The notes beneath the pieces were generated by a model. That model searched no databases. It was not told where the DNA came from and was given only the letters and a program-made list of their open reading frames with translations. This document shows positions 33,505 through 42,803 of a stretch of 64,000 nt of DNA, piece by piece. A program made the position numbers and the translations under genes. Position 1 is the stretch's first letter; the number at the start of each line of letters is the position of its first letter. This DNA comes from an uncultured Clostridium sp. (GTDB lineage: Bacteria > Bacillota > Clostridia > Lachnospirales > Lachnospiraceae): assembly GCA_947575275.1 (NCBI GenBank), contig CANPMS010000001.1, positions 1 to 64,000 of the forward strand. The letters run 5' to 3'.

Positions 33505-36500
33505 ATGAACGCAAACAAAAGAATACTGGCCACGCTTTTAGTGATCAGTATGGTGGTGGGAATCACGCCGGTTCAGCCCATATTGGCAGCGGATGATGAA
33601 GGTTACGCCGTATGCAGTATGGAGGAACACACCCACACTGAAAACTGCTATACAGTACAAGGCTGGGAGGAGAGGGCCACGCCCAGCGAGGCTCAGATAT
33701 TAATGTGTACGTTGCCAGAGCATATTCACACTGAGGAGTGCCATGCGGTGCAGGACATTCCCTCTGACAAAGAAGAAGGAACAGTGGCGACGGCAGCTAA
33801 TACGGAGGCAATATCGGATGACTCCACTGACCAGACAGAGGAAACAGAGAATGAAGACAGTGAGATTGCCACGTCCTCTAACGCTGCAATTAGCAAAGAT
33901 GAGCTGCAGGCTATGATTGATGCTTTGCCGGATGTAAGCGCCGGAAATTTTGCCTTGACAGACGAAAATCATGATGAGCTGCTGGCGAAGCTGGAGGCGG
34001 TGGCGGCTGCTCTTGAGGAGTTTGAGAACGAAGGCGGCAATGTGAGTGAATTGGATCTTACAAAATTTAATAACCTGCAAACGGTCTTGCTGGGGGGGCT
34101 ATTGTACAGCGCCGGCAGTGATGCGTGGGCAGAGGCCATTGTGGAGCACACCAGTATCGAGGATCTGAATTTCGCAAAAGCGATAGCCGAATCCATGGAG
34201 GAATACGGAGGGTACACCGATGCGCATTTCACTTCTGCTCATGTTGAAGACACTTTGCGGAATTACCCAGGGGAGATTAATGCCAGGAATCGTGGAATTA
34301 CAGATATAACAGGCGTTGGACTTTTATTAAACATAAGCGGTGAATTGAATCTGCGGAATAATCAAATCACCGATGTGCAGCCTTTGGGCGGAGTGGTGTT
34401 TCAGAATCCTGATTTTCGGCGGGTAGCATTTACAGAGAATCCAATTTCAAACTATCCCAGCGTTGGATATACCACTCCGGGTCTGCAAAATTGTGATGGA
34501 GATTGGGGCGCGCAATGGTCTGGTTCAGCATCCTATTTGTATGGAACCGTTGCCACACAGGATATTCCTTATAGAAAAACAACCGATTATGCTTATCAAT
34601 GGGAGACAGCTCCCCGTATTCATCCGAATGGAGTGTTTCCGGGACAGCCGCTTTCCTTTGCTGATAACGGAGACAAGGCCACCCTTACCATACACAATGA
34701 GCAGAATTACAGGATTGCGGCAGAGTCAGAACGGATGAAAAATAAAAAGGATAGCGGAGCTTCAACAGATGAGCAGACATATACGGTCTACTATATGATG
34801 AATAATCACTTCTTTGCGCCTGTAAGCCAGAACTTAACCGCCAGAGTCGTGGGGGGAATTAAATTCACCAAGGTTAATGGCAATGGAGAACCTTTGCAGG
34901 GGGCGGTCTATCGCTTACTGGATAACGGAGGGGCTCCCGCGGCCGATGGAGATGGAAACCCGGTAGCAAACCAGACAACGGATGCAAACGGCATCGCTAA
35001 GTGGGGAAATCTTGCGCCCGGCACGTATCAAATTCAAGAAGTGACTGCTCCGGACGGCTATACGGTAGATACCACATCAGTGACGGTGACAGTGACCGGT
35101 GTTTCATTTGAGACCGCTTTGGAGGGCGGACATAAAAGCATTGAAACCAATCTCACGGCGGATGCTTTCGAACCCGATGATATAGGATTTACGGGCACAA
35201 GAGGTACCCTGATAGCCCAGCATCCAACCATTTCTCATAACGCCGGAACAAATGAGACTTATATCCGCAACGGTGGCAGCCCAATCACCACCTTAATCGG
35301 GGAGGTTATCCCGCAGGATGCTGATAAAGTGATGGTAAAAGAGGCGGGGTTGACCCTTTCCATGAATGGAACGAGTACCCAACCGAACAGTCTTGATGAA
35401 GCCAAGTCAGCTATCAACGCCCGTATTACAGGTAAGGAATTGAATGAAAGAGATACGAATATCACCCTGACTGGCAGCGTGGTATATCAGATGACTGAGG
35501 AGAATTACAACACCCCTGCCGGAACTGTCACAACACCGGATGGTACCGTATTGATTGGTGTGATAGAGGATAAACCACAGCCGGTGTATGTGCCGCTTTC
35601 AGCGGTGAAAAACTTTGAGGGCGGCACCCTTTCGGGGAATGATTTTACCTTTGAACTAAATGGCACAGATGACGCAAATGGATTAGTGGAGCAGACCAAG
35701 AAGAACGCTGCTGACGGTGTGGTTACGTTTGATGCGTTAAAGTTCGATGGGGAAGGTATCTATACCTATACTCTTTCTGAAACAGAGGGAGGCGATCCGG
35801 TCATCTCCTATGATACAACGATCCGCCAGGTGGAGATTACGGTCAGCCAGGCAGCTGAGGCGGCAGGCGGCGGTTTGAAAGCGGTTGTTAAGGTAGATGG
35901 GGTGGTGATGGGGACTCTTTACTCCTCAGGAACGACCCAAACCGATGGCACTATGAAAGCCGATTTGACGGCAATAGAACTTACCACATTTGCCAACAGC
36001 AAAAAGCCGGCGCTCACGAAAACCAGTGACAGAGATGATCAGAACCTTCATGCGGGAGATTCGATCACCTATACCCTGACGGCGAGCAATCCCCTGAATT
36101 CTGCTGCAACGGTTACTATTGCGGATAATCTGCCTGACAAAGTGGAGCTTGTCAGCTGGACATTGAATGGAGCGGAGCAGAACAGTACCTGGGACGGCAG
36201 CTGGACAGGGCAGATTCCGGCAGCTTCCCTGAATATTCCCGGTCAGGTGGTGATTGTCCTTCATTGTAAGGTCAAAGATGATGTGGTGTATAATCCGGGA
36301 ACAACAGATGCTGAACGCAGGGAGAATGTTATTACAAACCAGGCATCTATGACTTATAATAATGTTACGACCAAAACAGATGTTCATACCAGCTATGTGG
36401 CTCCGAAAGTCTCTTATACAATGAATAAGCGCCGTGTAACCGCGGCAGACGCCTTTGGAGTTGGAACAGGTCAGTATGGCTTTTTACCGGGTACGAGTGG

Positions 36501-39480
36501 TGTGGAGTATGAGATTGCAGTGGAAAATACAGGCGATTTACCCCTGACGCTGCATGTGGATGATGAGTTTACTACCGGTTCAGACAACTTTACCAATGTG
36601 CAGATTACAGCTATTGAGGTGCAGGGGGGCGGCACTACGGCTGCCGGAGGCACGGATGCTGATGTGGTTTCTTCCTTTTTTGGGGGCACAGATCCCGTAG
36701 ATGCTGCTGTCGGTGTGGATATGCGTATTCTGCCGGGAAAGACGGCTTTACTTACTGTGACGGCAGATATTGAGGCGGATGCCCCCGGGCGGTTGGATGA
36801 TACTGAGCAGGATAATGAGAGCAACAATATTACCCAGCATGGCTATAAAAATACTGCTGCTGCCACAGGAGCCTATTCGGATGAGTGGATTCCCATCACC
36901 GTTACCTATGATGATGACGGCAATATTGATGGAATTCTCTCGGGTGCACCAGAGCGTTTCAGCAGCCAGGATGAGGGAACCACCATTCCTGACCAGTCTG
37001 ATACGGCGTGGACGCCAGTGCAGCCAACGATGGGATATACCATACAAAAAGAACGAATCTCCCAAGCTCCTGCTAAGGAGAATAGCAACCCGACAAAATA
37101 CGGCTTCTACCACGGTGATACAGTGACCTACACGGTGACAATCGAAAATACAGGCAGCCTGCCTTTGACGATGACCCTAGATGACAGCTATGGGCAAAGC
37201 ACCTATTTTGACGATATTACTTACACTGCTGTTAATGGAGCATCCTGGAACAATAATGCTGCAGGGACGGCGACTGCCGTACAGCCGCAAATCACCATTG
37301 CGGCCGGTGCAACAGCAACGGTGACGATTACGGCCAGGGTTACAGAGCTGGCGGTGGAGAGTCTTTCCGAACAGCCGTCAGACAACGGGATGGGCTATCG
37401 GAACACTGCCGTTGCCTCAGGTGTGACCGCCGCCTATGACAGAGCGGTTACTACCGGCTACGATTCTACCGCAACGGTGAATAACGTTAACTTCGAGACA
37501 GAATTGGCAGACAATCAGGATACTGCCAATACGCCGGTACAGGTGGCAGTCATTTCCATAAGCGGAAGCAAGGTCTGGGACGATGAAAACAATCGTGACG
37601 GCAAGCGTCCGTCCAATATTACTGTAAATCTTCTGCGTGACGGCGCACCGTATCAAAGCACTACCGTAACGCCTGATGCAGACGGTAACTGGAATTTTAC
37701 CTTTACCGATCTTCCAAAATATAAGAACGGCAATACGATTCTCTACACCTATACAGTAGATGAGACAGCCGTAGACGGCTACACCAAATCTGTCAACGGC
37801 ACAACGATCACCAATAGCTATACTCCCGAGACCCTTACGATCTCCGGCAGTAAAGTGTGGGACGATGATAACAATCGTGATGGCAGGCGTCCAGAGGGCA
37901 TTACCGTGCGGCTGCTTGCAGATGGCATAGAGATCGCCCATACTGTGGTGACACCGGACATGAACGGCAACTGGAATTACAGCTTTACAAACCTTCCCAA
38001 ATACAGGGATCAGGGAACGGAGATACAGTACAATGTAACTGAGGATGCAGTCACAGATTACAGTACCGTGAAAAATGGCAATAACTTTATCAATAGTTAT
38101 ACTCCGGGGAGAACCAGCGTAACGGTGACAAAAGTGTGGGACGACAGGAATAATCAAGACGGCAGACGCCCAGCTGCGCTGACTGTGATGCTTTACGCAA
38201 ATGGCACAGGTACCGGAAAGACATTGACACTGAGCGAAAGCAATAACTGGACGGACAGCTTTACAAATCTCTATACCCATGAGGACGGCGCTCCGATTGC
38301 CTATACGGTGCAGGAGGAGACTGTGGCGGATTATATGGGGACGATTGCGGGCAGTGCAGCTACGGGGTTTGTGTTGACCAACAGTTATACCCCGGAAAAG
38401 ATCAGCATTCCTGTGACTAAGAGATGGGATGACGAAAATAACCGGCCAGGCAGGCGTCCAGAAAGTATCACGATCCATTTGCTGGCGGATGGTGTCGAGA
38501 TACAGAGCGCCACTGTAATGGATGATGGCGGAGGTAACTGGGGCCATATATTTACAGACCTTGACAAGTATAAGAACGGTGGAACGCCAATCGTCTATAC
38601 TGTGACCGAGGATAAGGTACCAGACTACAGAACTACCTACCCCCAGCCGTTTGAGATTGTGAACAGTCTGGTGTCCATCTGGGCACAGAATACTACCGGA
38701 AACACTCCCCTTACCCAAGAGATGGAGCCGGGGAAGGGCGGAACTATACGCGTGACCAATGGAGATGACAGCAATGACACGGCGAACGGCAGTATCAATA
38801 CTGGAGACCATGATGCTGGGCGGGACTATGGCTGTACCATCGTTACGGGAACCCCGAAGCCGGGTTGGTATGCAGTAAAGCAGGATGTCACTATCAGTCA
38901 GAAAAACGGCAATACGCCAGGTGAACCTCTGACCATTGTGGATTTGCCAACTTACAACTATAAAGATGGCACGTTTAGCTTTGTAACCACAGACGGTGTA
39001 ACGGTTTATGGAAAGCTGACGATTGATGACCACCGTGTTGTAACAGTAGAGATTACCAATCCGGATGGACTTCCAACAAATATTGATGTGGGTATCCCAT
39101 TTATTAGAACCAATAATAATTCCTCTGGTGGAGGTGGCGGCGGCAGTCATACTGGCGGTGGAGGCAGCACTTCAAGCTCAGGAACGGTGATTACACCAAA
39201 TCCCGAACCTCCGAGTACTCCAACAAGTCCAGTTGAGCCGGTCAATCCTGAAAATCCGGATGCTCTGACGACCCCGATTGAGGCGGTCGAGTCCGGAAAT
39301 CCAAGTACTCCGACAGGCCTGGCTGCATCGGCAGCTTCTGAAATACCTGATGCTTTGCCGAAAACCAGGGATAATGGCAATAGGGACTTGTGGCTGTTTA
39401 TGATGGATTTTTCCCTTATGGGAATAGGAGCTTCTTTGTTCTTTAAAAGGAAAAGAAGGAATATTGGAACCATGAGTTAA
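33505..39480 (+). CDS. Large Cna-B/SpaA repeat surface adhesin, LPKTR sorting signal
   Basis: 1991 residues. In order: signal peptide (1-~29); two CxxxEHxHTxxC motifs (~36-49 and ~68-82); an acidic stretch; a leucine-rich-like region (~265-310); a SpaA-like domain (~450-539); a pilin isopeptide-linker domain like Spy0128 (~696-783); three DUF11-like domains (~836, ~972, ~1178); four Cna-B domains of ~92 residues (from ~1352, 1445, 1537, 1633), each opening with KVWDD or KRWDD and closing with NSYTP or NSL; a Gly/Ser linker; Pro/Glu-rich spacer; LPKTR; membrane helix; KRKRR tail. Cna-B lysine, acid and asparagine positions for internal isopeptide bonds are retained. It would be a wall-attached, protease-resistant host or matrix binder. 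The sorting motif has Arg for Gly, and no sortase gene is in the window. A structured leader precedes it. Confidence 0.9.
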   Translation: MNANKRILATLLVISMVVGITPVQPILAADDEGYAVCSMEEHTHTENCYTVQGWEERATPSEAQILMCTLPEHIHTEECHAVQDIPSDKEEGTVATAANTEAISDDSTDQTEETENEDSEIATSSNAAISKDELQAMIDALPDVSAGNFALTDENHDELLAKLEAVAAALEEFENEGGNVSELDLTKFNNLQTVLLGGLLYSAGSDAWAEAIVEHTSIEDLNFAKAIAESMEEYGGYTDAHFTSAHVEDTLRNYPGEINARNRGITDITGVGLLLNISGELNLRNNQITDVQPLGGVVFQNPDFRRVAFTENPISNYPSVGYTTPGLQNCDGDWGAQWSGSASYLYGTVATQDIPYRKTTDYAYQWETAPRIHPNGVFPGQPLSFADNGDKATLTIHNEQNYRIAAESERMKNKKDSGASTDEQTYTVYYMMNNHFFAPVSQNLTARVVGGIKFTKVNGNGEPLQGAVYRLLDNGGAPAADGDGNPVANQTTDANGIAKWGNLAPGTYQIQEVTAPDGYTVDTTSVTVTVTGVSFETALEGGHKSIETNLTADAFEPDDIGFTGTRGTLIAQHPTISHNAGTNETYIRNGGSPITTLIGEVIPQDADKVMVKEAGLTLSMNGTSTQPNSLDEAKSAINARITGKELNERDTNITLTGSVVYQMTEENYNTPAGTVTTPDGTVLIGVIEDKPQPVYVPLSAVKNFEGGTLSGNDFTFELNGTDDANGLVEQTKKNAADGVVTFDALKFDGEGIYTYTLSETEGGDPVISYDTTIRQVEITVSQAAEAAGGGLKAVVKVDGVVMGTLYSSGTTQTDGTMKADLTAIELTTFANSKKPALTKTSDRDDQNLHAGDSITYTLTASNPLNSAATVTIADNLPDKVELVSWTLNGAEQNSTWDGSWTGQIPAASLNIPGQVVIVLHCKVKDDVVYNPGTTDAERRENVITNQASMTYNNVTTKTDVHTSYVAPKVSYTMNKRRVTAADAFGVGTGQYGFLPGTSGVEYEIAVENTGDLPLTLHVDDEFTTGSDNFTNVQITAIEVQGGGTTAAGGTDADVVSSFFGGTDPVDAAVGVDMRILPGKTALLTVTADIEADAPGRLDDTEQDNESNNITQHGYKNTAAATGAYSDEWIPITVTYDDDGNIDGILSGAPERFSSQDEGTTIPDQSDTAWTPVQPTMGYTIQKERISQAPAKENSNPTKYGFYHGDTVTYTVTIENTGSLPLTMTLDDSYGQSTYFDDITYTAVNGASWNNNAAGTATAVQPQITIAAGATATVTITARVTELAVESLSEQPSDNGMGYRNTAVASGVTAAYDRAVTTGYDSTATVNNVNFETELADNQDTANTPVQVAVISISGSKVWDDENNRDGKRPSNITVNLLRDGAPYQSTTVTPDADGNWNFTFTDLPKYKNGNTILYTYTVDETAVDGYTKSVNGTTITNSYTPETLTISGSKVWDDDNNRDGRRPEGITVRLLADGIEIAHTVVTPDMNGNWNYSFTNLPKYRDQGTEIQYNVTEDAVTDYSTVKNGNNFINSYTPGRTSVTVTKVWDDRNNQDGRRPAALTVMLYANGTGTGKTLTLSESNNWTDSFTNLYTHEDGAPIAYTVQEETVADYMGTIAGSAATGFVLTNSYTPEKISIPVTKRWDDENNRPGRRPESITIHLLADGVEIQSATVMDDGGGNWGHIFTDLDKYKNGGTPIVYTVTEDKVPDYRTTYPQPFEIVNSLVSIWAQNTTGNTPLTQEMEPGKGGTIRVTNGDDSNDTANGSINTGDHDAGRDYGCTIVTGTPKPGWYAVKQDVTISQKNGNTPGEPLTIVDLPTYNYKDGTFSFVTTDGVTVYGKLTIDDHRVVTVEITNPDGLPTNIDVGIPFIRTNNNSSGGGGGGSHTGGGGSTSSSGTVITPNPEPPSTPTSPVEPVNPENPDALTTPIEAVESGNPSTPTGLAASAASEIPDALPKTRDNGNRDLWLFMMDFSLMGIGASLFFKRKRRNIGTMS
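37558..38660 (+). repeat. Four tandem Cna-B repeats within the adhesin
   Basis: Four units of about 275-285 bases begin near 37558, 37837, 38113 and 38401. Each encodes a WDDxNNRxGRRP-like start. Sequence identity at DNA level is high at unit starts and low elsewhere, so they are old rather than recent duplications. Confidence 0.85.
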
Positions 39481-39495
39481 AAGTGATAAGCGCTC

Positions 39496-39539
39496 GAAAG
39501 GCGGTCTGACAGGAGCCATTTCTCCCGTCTGCCGCCTTT
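39496..39539 (+). terminator. Terminator after adhesin
   Basis: AAAGGCGG and CCGCCTTT form the outer stem, an inner GGAG/CTCC stem continues it, and a TTTT run follows. Confidence 0.75.
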
Positions 39540-39569
39540 TGTGTTCAATAGCATAAATAGGAGGAGAAC

Positions 39570-40064
39570 GTGACAAATTTAAGCACACTTTGTTATATAG
39601 AGCAGGACGGTAAATATCTGATGCTGCACCGGATTGTTAAAAAAAATGATGTTAACAAGGATAAGTGGATTGGAGTAGGAGGACATTTTGAGGCGGATGA
39701 AAGCCCGGAGGAATGCCTTATTCGTGAGGTGAGGGAGGAGACCGGATACACGCTCACCTCCTGGAAATATCGCGGGATTGTGACTTTTGTGTCTGGAAAC
39801 GGGGTGACGGAGTATATGTCTCTGTTTACAGCTGACAGTTTTACGGGAGATCCCATTGCCTGCGATGAGGGGAAACTTGTCTGGGTGGATAAGAAGGAGG
39901 TTTTTCGCTTAAATATCTGGGAGGGAGATAAGATTTTTTTCCGTCTTCTGGAGGAGACAGATGCGTTCTTTTCCCTGAAACTGGTATATGACGGAAACAG
40001 TCGCCTTGTATCGGCAGCCCTTAATGGCAAAGAAATGGAGCTGCCTGATGGCAGAGAAAGTTAA
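39570..40064 (+). CDS. NUDIX hydrolase, 8-oxo-dGTP diphosphatase type
   Basis: 164 residues with a complete Nudix box (GGHFEADESPEECLIREVREETGY; key G, E, REVREE). The N terminus (LSTLCYIEQDGKYLMLHR) and WIGVGGHFE are typical of the MutT/YtkD-like clade annotated as 8-oxo-dGTP diphosphatase, which cleans oxidised nucleotides; substrate is inferred from that resemblance. The start is a GTG at 39570 with AGGAGGAG upstream. Its stop codon overlaps the stop of the convergent YihY-type gene by four bases. Confidence 0.85.
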   Translation: MTNLSTLCYIEQDGKYLMLHRIVKKNDVNKDKWIGVGGHFEADESPEECLIREVREETGYTLTSWKYRGIVTFVSGNGVTEYMSLFTADSFTGDPIACDEGKLVWVDKKEVFRLNIWEGDKIFFRLLEETDAFFSLKLVYDGNSRLVSAALNGKEMELPDGRES

Positions 40065-40891
40065 TTTTTCTCCCAGCATCCATTTTCCTCTAAAAAGTAG
40101 TTGATTTCTGCTCCTATGAACAGGATACAGATAGAAAAGTATACCCACAGCATGAAAAGTACGATTGCCGTCAGGCTTCCGTACATGTAGGAAAAGTTAC
40201 TGAAGTTGGCAAAATACAGTGAAAATGTGTAGGAAAACACCAGCCAGCCGACAGCGGTGAACACAGCTCCCGGGAGCTGCCGCTGCGGCTTTTGCTTTTT
40301 CTTGGGAACGATGGTATAAAGGCCCACAAAGCAGGTGAGGAATATGGTGAAGGACAGCAGGCTGCGAAAGCTGATCAGATGGCGCGTGATGGCGCCAAGT
40401 ATCGGAATCCAATGGATAATCAGCTTTTGAATCGAAGTCCCGAATACCAGCAGTATCAGCGAGAGTACGCATACAACCATAAAAATCAGAGTATAAAAAG
40501 AGCATACCAGGCGGCGGACGATATAGCTGCGCTTTTTTACTGTGCCGTAAATCCTGTTTAACCCTCTCTCAATTCCCATCATGCCGCGGGCAGATGACCA
40601 GAGTGCCAGAATAGCGGTAATGGAGAGAATTGTTCCTGGAGATTTCACGTACAGATCATCTATAATGCCGATGACGAGAGAATTCAGCAGGTCGGGCGTG
40701 ATGCGGACCATGATGGTTAAAAGATCCGATTTGTTCACTGCCGGAATCATCTGAATTAAGGTTAGAAGCAGCATAATAAATGGAAAAAAGGCAATTACAA
40801 TAAAAAAAGATGCCTGCGCCGCATATACGGTGATTTCATCTTCATTGTATTTATCCCATATTTTTTTACAATTTATGATTAGTGGTACCAT
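40061..40891 (-). CDS. YihY/BrkB family inner-membrane protein
   Basis: 276 residues with six hydrophobic segments. Family features include AAQASFFIVIAFFPFIMLLL near the N terminus, WSSARGMMGIERGLNRIYG in the middle and GSLTAIVLFMLWVYFS near the end. Often called ribonuclease BN by old error; it is a membrane protein of unproven function, possibly a transporter. ATG at 40891 with AGGAGTGATT upstream. It is divergent from the ABC exporter operon. Confidence 0.9.
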   Translation of the reverse strand: MVPLIINCKKIWDKYNEDEITVYAAQASFFIVIAFFPFIMLLLTLIQMIPAVNKSDLLTIMVRITPDLLNSLVIGIIDDLYVKSPGTILSITAILALWSSARGMMGIERGLNRIYGTVKKRSYIVRRLVCSFYTLIFMVVCVLSLILLVFGTSIQKLIIHWIPILGAITRHLISFRSLLSFTIFLTCFVGLYTIVPKKKQKPQRQLPGAVFTAVGWLVFSYTFSLYFANFSNFSYMYGSLTAIVLFMLWVYFSICILFIGAEINYFLEENGCWEKN

Positions 40892-40980
40892 AATCACTCC
40901 TGTTGCGTAATTTGTATGTTTCTGTGGTATTATTATACTACCATGACCCGTCAAAAATATCAAGGAAGAACAGGAAATCC

Positions 40981-41009
40981 TTGCAGGTGTTTTTTGAAAA
41001 TGGTATACT
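40981..41009 (+). promoter_or_regulatory. Promoter of the ABC exporter/nrdG operon
   Basis: TTGCAG (40981-40986), 17-base spacer ending in TGG (extended -10), TATACT (41004-41009), 57 bases before the start codon. Confidence 0.65.
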
Positions 41010-41065
41010 GCCGGAAAGAGCACAGGAGAGTTCTGCCCTGGTAATATGGGATTTGGAGGAATATA

Positions 41066-42802
41066 ATGAAGAAGCTGTTGCGATATTTAAAGGATTATAA
41101 ACTGGAGAGTGTGTTAGCGCCTCTCTTTAAGATGCTGGAAGCGAGCTTTGAGCTGTTTGTCCCGCTGGTAGTGGCACAGATTGTGGACATGGGAATCAAG
41201 AGCCAGGATGTGGGCTATATCCTGAAAATGGGCGGCGTTTTGCTGCTTTTGGCGATGGTTGGCCTCATATGTTCTCTGACGGCACAATATTTTGCGGCGA
41301 AGGCGGCAGTTGGATTTTCCACAGCGCTGCGGAACGATTTGTTTGCCCATATTGGCAGTTTGTCATACAGCGAACAGGATACAATCGGAACCTCTACGCT
41401 GATTACCCGAATGACCAGCGATGTCAATCAGGTACAGTCAGGGCTTAATCTGACTCTCCGTCTGCTTCTGCGGTCGCCGTTTATCGTGTTTGGGGCCATG
41501 GTGATGGCATTTACAGTCAACGTGAAAGCGGCGATGGTGTTTGTGGCGGCGATTCCGGCACTGTGTGTGGTGGTATTCGGCATCATGCTCTTTAGTATGC
41601 CTCTCTATAAGAAGGTGCAGCGCCAGCTTGACAGTGTGACCCAGTCTGCCCGGGAGAACCTGACCGGGGTGCGGGTGATTCGTGCCTTTAACCGGCAGGA
41701 GGACGAGATTCGCAGTTTTGATGAGTCCAACAGTCGGCTGGTACAATTTCAGGTTTTTGTAGGTAAAATTTCCGCACTGATGAATCCGGTGACCTATGTG
41801 ATTGTCAATCTTGCTATTATCACGGTGGTATGGATTTCCGGCAAGCAGGTGGACGCGGGGGTGATTACCCAGGGAGAGACCGTGGCGCTGGTCAACTATA
41901 TGTCCCAGATTCTGGTGGAGCTAATTAAGATGGCCAATCTGATTGTATCAATTTCCAAGGCGCTTGCCTGTGCCAACCGAATCAGTACGGTAATGAATGT
42001 AGAAAGCAGTATTTCTGCCCCCCAGGACACAGAAGTGCGCCAAGGGCGCCCTCTGACGCCTGTGAAGGTGCAGTTTGAGCATGTGAATTTTGCATATAAG
42101 AATGCCAAGGAGGACTCTCTGACAGATATTCATATAACCGTAAAGCGGGGGCAGACGATTGGTATTATCGGTGGAACCGGATCGGGGAAATCCTCCCTGG
42201 TTAATCTGATTCCGCGGTTTTATGATGTGCGGGAAGGTACAGTTTTGGTGGACGGAATCGATGTGCGCAGCTATCCTCTTTTGAAGCTTCGTGAGAAAAT
42301 CGGTGTGGTTCCTCAGAAAGCAGTGCTGTTTCAGGGGAGTCTCCGCGACAATATGAAATGGGGTAAAAAGGACGCTACCGACGAGGAAATTTACAGGGCG
42401 CTTGATATTGCCCAGGCAAGAGAGTTTGTGGACGGAAAAGGCAAGGGGCTTGATCTTTATATTGAGCAGAACGGTAAGAACTTGTCCGGAGGACAGCGGC
42501 AGCGTCTGACGATTGCCCGCGCGCTGGTCAGGGAGCCGGAAATCCTGATTATGGACGACAGTGCATCGGCGCTGGATTTTGCAACAGACGCAAAACTCAG
42601 GAAGGCAATCCGTGAGGAGACAAAGGATATAACAGTGTTTATCGTGTCCCAGCGCGCCACCACAATCAGGGGCGCGGACCAGATTGTGGTGCTGGATGAC
42701 GGTATGGTGGCAGGTCTGGGGACTCACAGGGAGCTTTGGGAGTCCTGTATGGTTTACCGGGAAATCTGCCTGTCCCAGCTTTCCAAAGAGGAGGTGCAGT
42801 GA
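41066..42802 (+). CDS. ABC exporter half-transporter with degenerate ATP site
   Basis: 578 residues: six-helix exporter membrane domain (~1-310) and a nucleotide-binding domain with Walker A GGTGSGKSS, signature LSGGQ, and Walker B ILIMDDSASALD. The acid after the Walker B aspartate is Asp, not the catalytic Glu, while the partner encoded next has the normal Glu. That asymmetry is typical of heterodimeric multidrug exporters of the LmrCD/BmrCD and TM287/288 kind. Substrate is unknown. First gene of an operon with the partner one base downstream. Confidence 0.92.
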   Translation: MKKLLRYLKDYKLESVLAPLFKMLEASFELFVPLVVAQIVDMGIKSQDVGYILKMGGVLLLLAMVGLICSLTAQYFAAKAAVGFSTALRNDLFAHIGSLSYSEQDTIGTSTLITRMTSDVNQVQSGLNLTLRLLLRSPFIVFGAMVMAFTVNVKAAMVFVAAIPALCVVVFGIMLFSMPLYKKVQRQLDSVTQSARENLTGVRVIRAFNRQEDEIRSFDESNSRLVQFQVFVGKISALMNPVTYVIVNLAIITVVWISGKQVDAGVITQGETVALVNYMSQILVELIKMANLIVSISKALACANRISTVMNVESSISAPQDTEVRQGRPLTPVKVQFEHVNFAYKNAKEDSLTDIHITVKRGQTIGIIGGTGSGKSSLVNLIPRFYDVREGTVLVDGIDVRSYPLLKLREKIGVVPQKAVLFQGSLRDNMKWGKKDATDEEIYRALDIAQAREFVDGKGKGLDLYIEQNGKNLSGGQRQRLTIARALVREPEILIMDDSASALDFATDAKLRKAIREETKDITVFIVSQRATTIRGADQIVVLDDGMVAGLGTHRELWESCMVYREICLSQLSKEEVQ

Positions 42803-42803
42803 G

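Noticed and set aside
37558-38660. Regular repeats, tested as a CRISPR array
   Set aside because: The units are ~280 bases, coding, and diverged; they are Cna-B protein repeats.
37417-39150. 577-codon open frame antisense to the adhesin
   Set aside because: It lies fully inside the Cna-B repeats on the other strand, has no ribosome site, and reads as low-complexity Ile/Arg/His sequence; the repeat codon pattern of the adhesin keeps it open.
40061-40891. Ribonuclease BN
   Set aside because: An old misnomer for YihY-type proteins; the sequence is an integral membrane protein with no nuclease motif.
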